From Paraburkholderia franconis (GTDB taxonomy: Bacteria; Pseudomonadota; Gammaproteobacteria; Burkholderiales; Burkholderiaceae): a stretch of 64,000 nucleotides of DNA. The stretch is taken from the NCBI RefSeq assembly GCF_009362735.1, contig NZ_WHNP01000006.1, positions 62,001 through 126,000 on the forward strand. Direction: 5' to 3'. Within the stretch, counting starts at the first letter, position 1. Every line of letters begins with the position of its first letter. Below are positions 47,232-56,320 of this stretch, in pieces. Below the pieces are notes generated by a model, which worked only from the letters and a program-made list of their open reading frames with translations, searched no databases and was not told the origin of the DNA. The translations under genes and the position numbers were made by a program.

Positions 47232-47468
47232 TCAGCGCCGCCGCATCAGGAAAACGAACACTTTATCGGGCAGCGTCGACGACTCGACGATCTCGTTGCC
47301 CGTCTGCTTCGAGAACGCGGCGAAATCGCGCTGCGAGCCGGGATCGGTGGCGAGCACCTTGAGTATCTGGCCGCTTTCCATATCGGCCAGTGCTTTTTTC
47401 GCGCGCAGAATGGGCAGCGGGCACTTCAAGCCGCGCGCATCGACTTCCTTGTGAATCTGAATTTCCAT
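47232..47468 (-). CDS. TusA/SirA-family sulfur carrier protein
   Basis: A 78-residue protein with the family signature DARGLKCPLPILRAKKAL, whose cysteine (about residue 16) carries persulfide sulfur for tRNA thiolation or related transfers. Start ATG 47468 (MEIQIHKEV), the normal family length. Convergent with galU. A TusA-like paralogue rather than tusA itself remains possible. Confidence 0.85.
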   Translation of the reverse strand: MEIQIHKEVDARGLKCPLPILRAKKALADMESGQILKVLATDPGSQRDFAAFSKQTGNEIVESSTLPDKVFVFLMRRR

Positions 47469-47600
47469 CGACGATGACCTTCGTGAGGCGGCGCCCGTGT
47501 TCCGCTCGAATGTTCGCGAAAGCGGCGCCATGCAGAGGGTCAAATTCTAACGCATGCGCTTCGAGCGCGCCCAGGCCGCGACAGTCTGGACGTGCTTCGC

Positions 47601-48623
47601 TTACAGATCGACAGCCCGTCCGCTTGCGAGCGATTCGCGCAGCGCAAAGCCGATGCGTGTCGCCTCCATCGCGTCCGCGAGCGTCGCGCCGCTCTGCCGC
47701 CCTTCCCTCACTGCGGCGACGAACGCCCGCGCTTCGCACAGGAACGCCTCTTCGAAGCGATCGAAGAACGTCGGCGTGCACTCGTTGCGGATGCCGCTCG
47801 CGTCGGCGATCTCGACGCGGTTCGCGCGCGGATTACGCCCGACATACAGCGCGCCCGCCGTGCCGATCACTTCGCTGCCCGTGTCGTTGCCGTGCGCGAG
47901 CGTGCGCGACGCGTAGAACATCGCGATGCGTCCGCCCTCGAACTCGCAGATCGCGACGCCGTTATCGACGTCGCCGAATTCGCGCAGGCCCTCGTGCAGC
48001 GCGACCACGCCGCTCGCATAGACGCGCTTCGCTTTCGGCATGCCGAGCAGCCAGCGCGCGACGTCGATGTCGTGCACCGTGCAGTCGAGAAAGATGCCGC
48101 CCGAGGTCGGCGCAAAGCGCACGAAAAAGCCTTCGGGATCGTTCTGATCGCAAGTCTGCGAGCGCACCATGAACGGCCGCCCGATCGCGCCCGCCTCGAT
48201 CTTCTCGAACGCGTTGCGATAGCTCGGATCGAAGCGGCGCATGAAGCCGATCGTCGCCTGCAACTGCGGATAACGCCGCGCCTCTTCGATCACGCGCTCG
48301 CATTCGGCGAGATCGAGCGACAGCGGCTTTTCGCAGAACACGTGCTTGCCCGCGCGCAACGCATCGATGATCTGCTGCGCGTGCAGCGCGGACGGCGTGA
48401 CGAGCCACACGGCATCGACGTCGCGATCGCCGAGCAACGCGTGATAGTCGTCGTAGACGCGCGGCGCGGGCAGCGCGTCGCGCGCCCACGTCCGCTCCGC
48501 TTCGACGGGACTGCACGCGGCCACGAGCGCCGCGCCCGACACGCGATACGCAAGATTCTCCGCGTGCCGCTTGCCGAGCCGCCCCAGCCCCACCACGCCA
48601 ACACGCAATGGCCCCGCGCTCAT
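47601..48623 (-). CDS. Gfo/Idh/MocA oxidoreductase, second inositol dehydrogenase
   Basis: NAD(P)-dependent sugar/inositol dehydrogenase (340 residues). Rossmann loop VVGLGRLGKRH (about 9-19), CEKPLSLD with the catalytic lysine (about 97), and the VHDIDVARWLLG block with aspartate and histidine. Its start overlaps the iolG stop (ATGA), making it the last gene of the rpiR-iolG-idh operon. By context it may act on scyllo- or D-chiro-inositol, or duplicate IolG; the sequence does not decide. Confidence 0.86.
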   Translation of the reverse strand: MSAGPLRVGVVGLGRLGKRHAENLAYRVSGAALVAACSPVEAERTWARDALPAPRVYDDYHALLGDRDVDAVWLVTPSALHAQQIIDALRAGKHVFCEKPLSLDLAECERVIEEARRYPQLQATIGFMRRFDPSYRNAFEKIEAGAIGRPFMVRSQTCDQNDPEGFFVRFAPTSGGIFLDCTVHDIDVARWLLGMPKAKRVYASGVVALHEGLREFGDVDNGVAICEFEGGRIAMFYASRTLAHGNDTGSEVIGTAGALYVGRNPRANRVEIADASGIRNECTPTFFDRFEEAFLCEARAFVAAVREGRQSGATLADAMEATRIGFALRESLASGRAVDL

Positions 48624-49642
48624 CACAGCGCCTCGTTGAGCTTGACGGCGCGCCCTTCGCGCCACGAAAGCGTCGCGGCTTCCGCGAGTTCGAGCGCCTT
48701 CATGCCATCGGCGACCGTCGTGCGCACCGGCTTGCCTTGCGTGATGGCTTCGAAGAAATGCGCGATTTCGAGCGCGTACGCGGCGCGATAGCGTTCGAGG
48801 AAAAAGTGCTCGGGCACGTCGCTGGAGACGGCCGTCTTCGAGTACGCGGTCACTTGCGTCGGACGCACGTTGCCCGCCTGCAGCATGCCGTCGCTGCCAA
48901 GCACTTCGAAGCGCTGGTCGTAGCCATACGCGGCGCGCCGCGCCGTATTGATCTGGCACAGACGTCCGTGCTTCGTGCGGATCGTCACGGCTGTCGAGTC
49001 GATATCGCCCGCATCGGCGATCGCGGGATCGGACAGACAGCTGCCCGTCGCGTGCAGCGTGTCGGCTTCGTCGTCGAGAATCCAGCGGAAGATGTCGAAG
49101 TCGTGAATCAGCATGTCCTTGAAGATGCCGCCCGAGTGCTTGATGTACTCGACGGGCGGCGCGCCGGGATCGCGGCTCGTCACGACGAGCATTTCCGGCG
49201 TGCCGATCTCGCCCGCATCGAGACGCGCCTTCAGCGCGGCGAACGTCGGATCGAAGCGCCGCTGAAAGCCGATCATGCACACGACGCCCGCTTTCGCGAC
49301 GGCATCGGCACAGGCGCGTGCGCGTTCCAGCGTCAGATCGACGGGCTTTTCGCAGAACACGTGCTTCTTCTGCGCGGCCGATTGCAGGATCAGCCCGGCG
49401 TGCGTATCGGTGCTCGAACAGATGACGGTCGCGCCCACTGACGCATCGCCCATCGCGCCGTCGACATCCGCGACCTGCGCGCCAAATTGCGCGGCGAGCG
49501 CGGCCGCCGCGTCGCGATTCACATCGACCACATATTTGAGCCGCACGCCCGGCTGCCGCGCGAGATTCGACGCATGAATCTTGCCGATGCGTCCCGCGCC
49601 GAACACAGCCACGTCGATCGTCTTGCCTGCCACATCAGTCAT
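48623..49642 (-). CDS. iolG: Inositol 2-dehydrogenase
   Basis: First catabolic enzyme: oxidises myo-inositol to 2-keto-myo-inositol with NAD. The 339-residue Gfo/Idh protein has VFGAGRIGKIH (about 13-23), the FCEKPVDL lysine (about 98) and the MLIHDFDIFRWIL segment with the conserved Asp/His pair. Start ATG 49642 overlaps the end of rpiR by 8 bases. Its product is the substrate of IolE, encoded in the divergent half of the locus. Confidence 0.9.
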   Translation of the reverse strand: MTDVAGKTIDVAVFGAGRIGKIHASNLARQPGVRLKYVVDVNRDAAAALAAQFGAQVADVDGAMGDASVGATVICSSTDTHAGLILQSAAQKKHVFCEKPVDLTLERARACADAVAKAGVVCMIGFQRRFDPTFAALKARLDAGEIGTPEMLVVTSRDPGAPPVEYIKHSGGIFKDMLIHDFDIFRWILDDEADTLHATGSCLSDPAIADAGDIDSTAVTIRTKHGRLCQINTARRAAYGYDQRFEVLGSDGMLQAGNVRPTQVTAYSKTAVSSDVPEHFFLERYRAAYALEIAHFFEAITQGKPVRTTVADGMKALELAEAATLSWREGRAVKLNEAL

Positions 49643-50516
49643 CGTATCCTCCAGTGTCTGTCGACTCTTCTACGTTCAGTTCCAGCTTGTACGCGAGCGC
49701 GATGAACAGCGCCTGGCACAGGCAGATCGTGCTGGTCAGCGAGCGGAACGCGAACGCGCTGCCCTCTTTCACATACAGCTGCGTCGTCGCATAGCGCGCG
49801 AGCGGCGACAGCTGGCTATCCGAAATGACGAGTGTCTTCGCCTGATGATGATGCGCGACGCGCAGGCAGTACTGCGTCTCCTTGCCATAGGGCGCGAAGC
49901 TGATCGCGATCACGACGTCGCCCTTCTTCACGCTGCGAATCTGCTCGCGATACATCCCGCCGAAACCCGACACGAGATGCACGCGCTTCGGCGTGTGCTG
50001 CAACGCATAGACGATGTAGCTCGCGACGGGAAACGAGCGCCGCACGCCGACCACGTAGATGTTCTCGGCCTGCTGCAGCATCTTCACGGCGGCGTCGAAC
50101 TGCGCGTCGTCGAGCGAGCGGTCCAGCTCGTCGAGACCGTCACGGCACGCAGCGATGAATTCGCGCGCGACGCTGCCGCCCGACAGCCGCCCCGGCTTCT
50201 CGTCTATCAGCTTGCGAATGCGCTGTTGATAGCTCTGCGACGACGCGCCCTGCGTCGTGTACGCCTGGCGGAACACCGCCTGCAAATCGGAGAAACCCGA
50301 AAACCCGAAACGCTGCGCAAAGCGCACGACGGCGGACGGATGCACGCCGCAACTCATCGCGATGTCACTGGTGCGATCGACCATCACGCTCGACCGGTGC
50401 TGCTCGATATACGTCGCGACGCTCTTCAACTGACGCGGCAGCGACTCGTAGTTCTCCGCGATGCGTTGCATCAATTCATCGACGCTCGGCAATTCTTCTG
50501 TGCTGTCTTCCGCCAT
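49635..50516 (-). CDS. RpiR-family regulator of the inositol locus
   Basis: A 293-residue RpiR regulator: N-terminal helix-turn-helix (about 15-85, TSDIAMSCGVHPSAVVRFAQ) and C-terminal SIS sugar-phosphate domain (about 135-265, ENIYVVGVRRSF; GDVVIAISFAPYGKET). Such regulators (IolR in rhizobia) repress iol genes until an inositol-derived metabolite binds. It leads the leftward operon, with iolG overlapping its end. The GGAA-N6-TTCC palindrome 112 bases upstream is its probable operator. Confidence 0.87.
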   Translation of the reverse strand: MAEDSTEELPSVDELMQRIAENYESLPRQLKSVATYIEQHRSSVMVDRTSDIAMSCGVHPSAVVRFAQRFGFSGFSDLQAVFRQAYTTQGASSQSYQQRIRKLIDEKPGRLSGGSVAREFIAACRDGLDELDRSLDDAQFDAAVKMLQQAENIYVVGVRRSFPVASYIVYALQHTPKRVHLVSGFGGMYREQIRSVKKGDVVIAISFAPYGKETQYCLRVAHHHQAKTLVISDSQLSPLARYATTQLYVKEGSAFAFRSLTSTICLCQALFIALAYKLELNVEESTDTGGYDD

Positions 50517-50623
50517 GGTCCTGACCTCTGTGCTTTTTGCAGCGCAAAACCGCGTGCCGCAAGCGTTCGCGGCAATCTCGACGCGCTGTCCCGACGATGC
50601 CGAGTATAGGCATAAGCGAAAGC

Positions 50624-50645
50624 AAATGGAATGGATTTTCCATTT
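50624..50645. promoter_or_regulatory. Predicted IolR-type operator, GGAA-N6-TTCC palindrome
   Basis: Eight-base arms AAATGGAA and TTCCATTT around TGGATT, containing GGAA-N6-TTCC, the motif reported for the RpiR-type IolR of Sinorhizobium meliloti. It overlaps a leftward -35 candidate paired with -10 TATACT at 50603-50608. Confidence 0.6.
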
Positions 50646-50654
50646 TTCTTTGAC

Positions 50655-50667
50655 ATGAAATTTTCAT
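50655..50667. promoter_or_regulatory. Second palindrome ATGAAA-T-TTTCAT
   Basis: Perfect 6-base arms about one base centre, 10 bases beyond the first palindrome. It abuts a rightward promoter candidate TTGCAA (50667-50672), 17 bases, TAATCT (50690-50695) for the transporter operon. Confidence 0.4.
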
Positions 50668-50790
50668 TGCAACTCTCGAAAAGTTGGCCTAATCTTGGTC
50701 CTGAGCGATGACGCAACGGCGAGCCGGCATCACCTCGCAAAGCGCCAGACGCTCCCCTCAAAAACGAACAGACCGAGAAAGGTGGAGACA

Positions 50791-51843
50791 ATGAGACTTT
50801 GCAAGGGCAAGGCTTCGTTCAAGGTTCTGGCAGCCGCCATTACGCTGGCGGCGGGCATCGGCGCGATGACGGCGCCGGCGGCACAGGCGGCCGACGCTCA
50901 CTTCGTGCTGATCAGCCACGCGCCGGATTCCGATTCGTGGTGGAACACGATCAAGAATGCGATCAAGCAGGCCGACGAGGATTTCAACGTCGAAACCGAC
51001 TACCGCAATCCGCCCAACGGCGACATCGCCGACATGTCGCGTCTGATCGAGCAATCGGCGGCGCGCAACTATGACGGCGTGATCGTCACCATCGCCGACT
51101 TCGACGTGCTGAAGAGCTCGATCGGCAAGGTCACGGCGAAGAAGATTCCGCTCGTCACGATCAACTCCGGCACGGAAGAGCAAAGCGAGAAGCTCGGCGC
51201 GATCATGCACATCGGGCAGCCCGAATACGTGGCGGGCAAGGCGGCGGGCGAAAAGGCGAAGGCAGCGGGCGTGAAGTCGTTCCTGTGCGTGAACCACTTC
51301 GCGACCAACGCCGTTTCGTTCGAGCGTTGCCGTGGCTTCGCCGATGCGCTCGGCGTGAACTACAAGAGCTCGACGATCGATTCCGGCCAGGACCCGACCG
51401 AAATCCAGTCGAAGGTGAGCGCGTATCTGCGCAACCATCCGAACACGGGCGCAATCCTGACGCTCGGCCCGACGCCTGCGTCGGCGTCGCTGAAGGCCGT
51501 GCAGCAGATGGGCCTCGCGGGCAAGATCTACTTCTGCACGTTCGACTTCTCGGATGACATCGCGAAGGGCATCCAGAACGGCACGATTGCGTTTGCGATC
51601 GACCAGCAACCGTATCTGCAGGGTTATATCCCCGTCGCCGTGCTCGCGATCGTGAAGAAGGAGCACACGACCGACCCGGCGAAGATCAAGCAGATTCTGG
51701 AGGCCAATCCGAAGTTCAAGGCGCGCATGCAAACGTACGGCCTCGAGCCGTCGTATGGGCCGAAGAACATTCGCTCCGGTCCGGGTTTCATCACGAAGGC
51801 GAATATCGACACGGTCGTCAAGTACGCGGGCCAGTACCGCTAA
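50791..51843 (+). CDS. Sugar (inositol) ABC transporter, periplasmic binding protein
   Basis: Periplasmic ligand-binding protein (350 residues) of the ribose/galactose-binding (peripla_BP_4) type. Signal peptide with likely cleavage AQA|AD after residue 33. It has the two-lobed fold (LISHAPDSDSWWNTIKNAIK near the start; ARNYDGVIVTIADFD; VTINSGTEEQ). By position between the iol operons it should bind inositol, comparable to Caulobacter IbpA. Start ATG 50791 behind AAGGTGGAG. First gene of the rightward iol transcript. Confidence 0.9.
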   Translation: MRLCKGKASFKVLAAAITLAAGIGAMTAPAAQAADAHFVLISHAPDSDSWWNTIKNAIKQADEDFNVETDYRNPPNGDIADMSRLIEQSAARNYDGVIVTIADFDVLKSSIGKVTAKKIPLVTINSGTEEQSEKLGAIMHIGQPEYVAGKAAGEKAKAAGVKSFLCVNHFATNAVSFERCRGFADALGVNYKSSTIDSGQDPTEIQSKVSAYLRNHPNTGAILTLGPTPASASLKAVQQMGLAGKIYFCTFDFSDDIAKGIQNGTIAFAIDQQPYLQGYIPVAVLAIVKKEHTTDPAKIKQILEANPKFKARMQTYGLEPSYGPKNIRSGPGFITKANIDTVVKYAGQYR

Positions 51844-52174
51844 GCGACTGACCTTTTATCTGGTCATACGCGGTACCGGGCGCGCCAGCCAATGCGCGAC
51901 CCCGGCGGCCTCTTGCACTTTCGCAATTTCGCGCTTCGCATTTCGCGTGCGATTTGCAGCCGCCATCGTCGGGCGCCCCGGCCGCGAGATTGACCGGCCT
52001 TCTGCGCACTCTCGCCACTCTCACGAGTGAACCGCGCAGCGAGGCCGGGCATCAGCAACTATTCTGCATGTGACGGGAGCAGGCGCTCGCGCACCCACTC
52101 CCGTCGACCGCAATTGCTTGCATGGCCCCGAGAAAGGCGCTGACGCGCCGACTCGGGTCCACAAAGGAGACATC
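51844..52174. other. Binding protein-permease intergenic region with hairpin
   Basis: 331 bases without a gene. Just before the permease ribosome site lies a two-part stem: CCCGAG (52127-52132) with CTCGGG (52152-52157), enclosing GGCGC/GCGCC around TGAC. This may protect or attenuate the transcript so that binding protein exceeds permease. Confidence 0.5.
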
Positions 52175-53347
52175 ATGGGCGTAGCCGGCAAACACTTTCC
52201 TTCGCATCGTCACGACGCGGCGGGCAACGACGCGCAATCGTCGCAGTCGGTCCCGGCACCGGCAGGGGACGAGCGAATCAGAAAGGAATCGTTCTTCGGA
52301 CATCTGCTGAACCGGCCGGAATTCGCCGCGATTTCCGGCACCGTGCTCGTGTTCCTCGTGTTCGCGATCGGCGCGAGCGGCTCGGGGATGTTCAACCTCG
52401 ATGGCGTGATGAACTGGTCGCAGGTGTCCGCGTATCTGGGCATTCTCGCTGTCGGCGCCTGTCTGCTGATGATCGCGGGCGAGTTCGATCTGTCCATCGG
52501 TTCGATGATCGGTTTTGCCGGCATGATGGTCGCGATACCCGCCGTCTATTTTCACTGGCCGATCTGGGCCTCGATTATCTTCGCGTTCGCCGGATCGATG
52601 GCGCTCGGTGCGTTGAACGGCTACCTCGTGATGCGCACGCGTCTGCCGTCGTTCATCGTGACGCTCGCGTTCCTGTTCATTCTGCGCGGCCTCACGCTCG
52701 CGCTGTCGATCATGGTCGCGGACCGCACGATCATCTCGGGCGTCGGCGATCTCGCGCAGGCCGACCCTGTGACGAACTTCCTGTTCCATGGCGTCGCGCT
52801 GCATGGCCTCTTCACGAACCTCGCGCACATGGGCATCGGCTCGCTGCTCGACAACGGCCAGCCGCTCGTGCCCGGCATTCCGAAAGTGCTGCTGTGGTGG
52901 TTCGCGCTCGCGGCCATCTGCGCATTCGTGCTCGCGAAGACGCGCTACGGCAACTGGATGCTCGCGGTCGGCGGCGATGCGAACGCCGCGAAGAACGTCG
53001 GTGTCCCCGTGCGCCGCGTGAAGATTTCGCTCTTCGTGCTGACGGCCTTCTGCTCGTGTCTTTTCGCCGTGCTGCAAGTGTGCGACATCGGCTCGGCCGC
53101 CGCCGACCGTGGTCTGCAAAAGGAATTCGAAGCGATCATCGCCGCAGTGATCGGCGGCACGCTGCTGACGGGCGGTTATGGCTCGGTGGTGGGCGCCTGC
53201 TTCGGCGCGCTGATCTTTGGCGTCGTGCAGATCGGCATTACCTATACCAATGTCAGTTCCGACTGGTTCCGCGTGTTCCTCGGCGTGATGCTGCTGATCG
53301 CGGTGCTGTTCAACCACTATGTGCGCCGCCGCGTATCTCAATCGTGA
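52175..53347 (+). CDS. Inositol-type ABC transporter, permease
   Basis: Inner-membrane permease (390 residues) of the RbsC/AraH class. After a hydrophilic leader of about 50 residues come about ten helices, with the class segments GEFDLSIGSMIGFAGMM, ALNGYLVMRTRLPSFIVTLA and AAVIGGTLLTGGYGSVVGA (coupling loop). Start ATG 52175 behind AAAGGAGA. It works with the preceding binding protein and the following ATPase, comparable to Caulobacter IatP. Confidence 0.92.
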   Translation: MGVAGKHFPSHRHDAAGNDAQSSQSVPAPAGDERIRKESFFGHLLNRPEFAAISGTVLVFLVFAIGASGSGMFNLDGVMNWSQVSAYLGILAVGACLLMIAGEFDLSIGSMIGFAGMMVAIPAVYFHWPIWASIIFAFAGSMALGALNGYLVMRTRLPSFIVTLAFLFILRGLTLALSIMVADRTIISGVGDLAQADPVTNFLFHGVALHGLFTNLAHMGIGSLLDNGQPLVPGIPKVLLWWFALAAICAFVLAKTRYGNWMLAVGGDANAAKNVGVPVRRVKISLFVLTAFCSCLFAVLQVCDIGSAAADRGLQKEFEAIIAAVIGGTLLTGGYGSVVGACFGALIFGVVQIGITYTNVSSDWFRVFLGVMLLIAVLFNHYVRRRVSQS

Positions 53348-53419
53348 CCCGGCCGTGACCTTGCAACCCTGACTCTGCAATCGTAACCACGCCATCGCAC
53401 CAGACACGAGGAAACGGCC

Positions 53420-54223
53420 ATGTCCGACACTCTCAAGCAAGACGACATCATTCTCTCGCTCGAAAACGTCAGCAAGTATTTCGGCAAGGTGATCGCGCTC
53501 TCGGGCGTCACGCTACGGTTGAAGCGCGGCGAAGTGCACTGCCTGCTCGGCGACAACGGCGCGGGCAAGTCGACGCTCATCAAGACGCTCGCGGGCGTGC
53601 ACCAGCCCTCTTCCGGCGACTACCTGGTGGACGGCAAGAAGGTCGTGTTCGAATCGCCGAGCGACGCGCTCGACCTCGGCATCGCGACCGTGTATCAGGA
53701 TCTCGCGCTCGTGCCGTTGCTCTCGGTCGCGCGCAACTTCTTCATGGGACGCGAGCCGCAGAAGAAGCTCTTCGGCCTCGTCAACGTGATGGACCTCGAC
53801 ACGAGCGCGCGCATCGCACGCGACAAGCTCGCAGAAATGGGCATCATGGTGCGCGATCCGCATCAGCCGATCGGCACGATGTCGGGCGGCGAGCGGCAAT
53901 GTCTCGCGATTGCGCGCGCGATTCACTTCGGCGCGCGCGTGCTGATTCTCGACGAACCGACTGCGGCGCTCGGCGTGAAGCAGAGCTTCAACGTGCTGAA
54001 GCTGATCCACAAGGCGCGCGCGAAAGGCATCTCCGTGATCTTCATTACGCACAACGTGCACCACGCGTATCCGATCGGCGATTCGTTCACGCTGCTCAAT
54101 CGCGGCAAGTCGATGGGCACCTTCACGAAGGAAACCATCACGAAGGACGAAGTGCTCGACATGATGGCGGGCGGCGCCGAAATGCAGAAGATGATCAGCG
54201 AACTGGAAGGCGCAACGATCTGA
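53420..54223 (+). CDS. Inositol-type ABC transporter, ATP-binding protein
   Basis: A 267-residue ATPase with a single nucleotide-binding domain: Walker [10 protein letters not shown] (about 46-54), Q-loop YQDLALVP, signature MSGGERQ (about 154), Walker [12 protein letters not shown] and H-loop FITHNVHH. Most sugar importers with RbsC-type permeases use a double-domain RbsA protein, so this half-size ATPase must act as a dimer. Start ATG 53420. Confidence 0.92.
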   Translation: MSDTLKQDDIILSLENVSKYFGKVIALSGVTLRLKRGEVHCLLGDNGAGKSTLIKTLAGVHQPSSGDYLVDGKKVVFESPSDALDLGIATVYQDLALVPLLSVARNFFMGREPQKKLFGLVNVMDLDTSARIARDKLAEMGIMVRDPHQPIGTMSGGERQCLAIARAIHFGARVLILDEPTAALGVKQSFNVLKLIHKARAKGISVIFITHNVHHAYPIGDSFTLLNRGKSMGTFTKETITKDEVLDMMAGGAEMQKMISELEGATI

Positions 54224-54289
54224 TTCACGCGGCTTGCCGCTGCATCCCTACGCCCTTCTCGCTGCGCGCACCACACTCAGGACATACCT

Positions 54290-56320
54290 ATGGCTCTCAC
54301 CGGCACACCCAACGCTAACAGCACGAGCCGCTTCGCGGCGGGCCGCAGCCGCGACATCGTCTGCCTCGGCCGGCTCGCCGTCGATCTGTACGCGCAACAG
54401 GTCGGCGCGCGGCTCGAAGACGTCGCGAGCTTCGCGAAATATCTGGGCGGCTCGTCGGCGAACATCGCGTTCGGCTGCGCGCGGCTCGGCCTCAACGCAT
54501 CGATGCTCGCGCGCGTCGGCAACGACCACATGGGCCGCTTTCTCACCGAAACACTCACGAAGGAAGGCTGCGACGTCAGCCACGTGCGCGTCGATCACGA
54601 GCGGCTCACCGCGCTCGTGCTGCTCGGCCTGAAAGACCGCGACACGTTTCCGCTGATCTTCTATCGCGAGAACTGCGCGGACATGGCCGTCGACGAAGCC
54701 GATTTCGACGAGACGTACATCGCATCGTCGAAAGCGCTGCTCATTACGGGCACGCACTTCTCGACGGAACAGGTGAACCGCACGAGCCGCCGCGCGCTGG
54801 AGTACGCGCGCCGCAACGACGTGCGCACCGTGCTCGACATCGACTACCGGCCTGTGCTGTGGGGCCTGACGGGCAAGGCCGACGGCGAGACACGCTTCAT
54901 CGCGAACGACAGCGTGAGCGCGCACATTCAAGGCATCCTGCCCCTCTTCGATCTCGTGATCGGCACGGAAGAAGAGTTTCGCATCGCGGGCGGCAAGGAC
55001 TCGCTGATCGAATCGCTCGCGCAGGTGCGCAACGTGACGCCCGCGACGCTCGTCGTGAAGCGCGGGCCGCTCGGCTGCCAGATCATCGACGGCGACGTGC
55101 CCGCTTCGATCGACGATGCACCGATTCACGGCGGCGTCGAAGTCGACGTGCTGAACGTGCTCGGCGCGGGCGATGCGTTCGCGTCGGGCTTCCTGTCGGG
55201 CTGGCTGCGCGACGAGCCGCTCGAAGCGTGCGCGCGCGCCGCGAATGCGAGCGGCGCGCTCGTCGTGTCGCGTCACGGCTGTGCGCCCGCGATGCCGACG
55301 CCCGCCGAACTCGACTACTTCTTGCGCGAAGCGAAAGCGAACCCCGCACGGATGCGCCGCCCCGATCGCGACGCAACGCTCGCGCGTCTGCATCGCGTGA
55401 CGCCCGCGCGCAAGGCCTGGGATGAAGTGCTCGGCTTCGCGTTCGATCATCGCAACCAGTTCTTCGAACTCGCGCAGCAAACAGGCGCGGACACCGCGCG
55501 CATTTCGAAGCTGAAGAGCCTGTTCGTCGAGGCCGTCAAGCAGACGGAAGAAGCGCTCGGCTTGCAGGGTCGCATCGGCGTGCTGATCGATGATCGCTAC
55601 GGCCAGGATGCACTGAACGAAGCGACGGGACGCGGCTGGTGGATCGGCCGCCCTGTCGAGCTGCCGGGCTCGGTGCCGCTCGTGTTCGATCATGGGCGCT
55701 CCGTCGGCACGACGCTCACCAACTGGCCGCGCGAGCACGTGGTGAAGTGCCTCGTTCAATTCCATCCCGACGAGCCGATCGAACAGCGCATCGAACAGGA
55801 AGCGCAACTGCGTTCGCTCTATGACGCCGTGCAGGAATCCGGCCACGACCTACTGCTCGAAGTGATTCCGCCGAAGCATCTGCCCGTCGGACCGGACATC
55901 GTGTTTCGCGCGTTGAAGCGCCTCTACAACATCGGCATCTATCCAGAGTGGTGGAAGCTCGAACCGATGGAAGCATCGCAGTGGCAAGCCGTCGATGCCC
56001 TCATCCACGAGCGCGATCCGTACTGCCGCGGCGTCGTGCTGCTCGGCCTGTCGGCGCCTGTCGAGCAGATGATCGAAGGCTTTCGCTCGGCTGCACAATC
56101 GACGACGTGCAAAGGCTTCACGGTCGGCCGCACGATCTTCCACGAGCCGAGCCAGGCGTGGCTCGCAGGCGGGATCGGCGACGACGAAGTGATCGCGCGC
56201 GTGCGCCGCACGTTCGAAACGCTGATCCAGTCGTGGCGCGACTCGCGTGCAACGGCTGGCGCGGGCGGCACGTCGAATGCGGCATCGCCGCGTAACGTTC
56301 ATCAGGAGCAGGTGGCATGA
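54290..56320 (+). CDS. iolC: Bifunctional 5-dehydro-2-deoxygluconokinase / DUF2090 (IolC fusion)
   Basis: A 676-residue fusion. Residues about 20-345 are a PfkB kinase (GRLAVDLYAQQVG; KYLGGSSANIAFG; catalytic VLGAGDAFASGF) that phosphorylates 5-dehydro-2-deoxygluconate. From about 355 comes a DUF2090 TIM-barrel-like domain (VLGFAFDHRNQFF; GVLIDDRYGQDAL; LLEVIPPK; WWKLEP), which is thought to be the IolJ-type aldolase splitting the phosphorylated product. No separate iolJ is seen, which fits. The iolD start overlaps its stop. Confidence 0.92.
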   Translation: MALTGTPNANSTSRFAAGRSRDIVCLGRLAVDLYAQQVGARLEDVASFAKYLGGSSANIAFGCARLGLNASMLARVGNDHMGRFLTETLTKEGCDVSHVRVDHERLTALVLLGLKDRDTFPLIFYRENCADMAVDEADFDETYIASSKALLITGTHFSTEQVNRTSRRALEYARRNDVRTVLDIDYRPVLWGLTGKADGETRFIANDSVSAHIQGILPLFDLVIGTEEEFRIAGGKDSLIESLAQVRNVTPATLVVKRGPLGCQIIDGDVPASIDDAPIHGGVEVDVLNVLGAGDAFASGFLSGWLRDEPLEACARAANASGALVVSRHGCAPAMPTPAELDYFLREAKANPARMRRPDRDATLARLHRVTPARKAWDEVLGFAFDHRNQFFELAQQTGADTARISKLKSLFVEAVKQTEEALGLQGRIGVLIDDRYGQDALNEATGRGWWIGRPVELPGSVPLVFDHGRSVGTTLTNWPREHVVKCLVQFHPDEPIEQRIEQEAQLRSLYDAVQESGHDLLLEVIPPKHLPVGPDIVFRALKRLYNIGIYPEWWKLEPMEASQWQAVDALIHERDPYCRGVVLLGLSAPVEQMIEGFRSAAQSTTCKGFTVGRTIFHEPSQAWLAGGIGDDEVIARVRRTFETLIQSWRDSRATAGAGGTSNAASPRNVHQEQVA

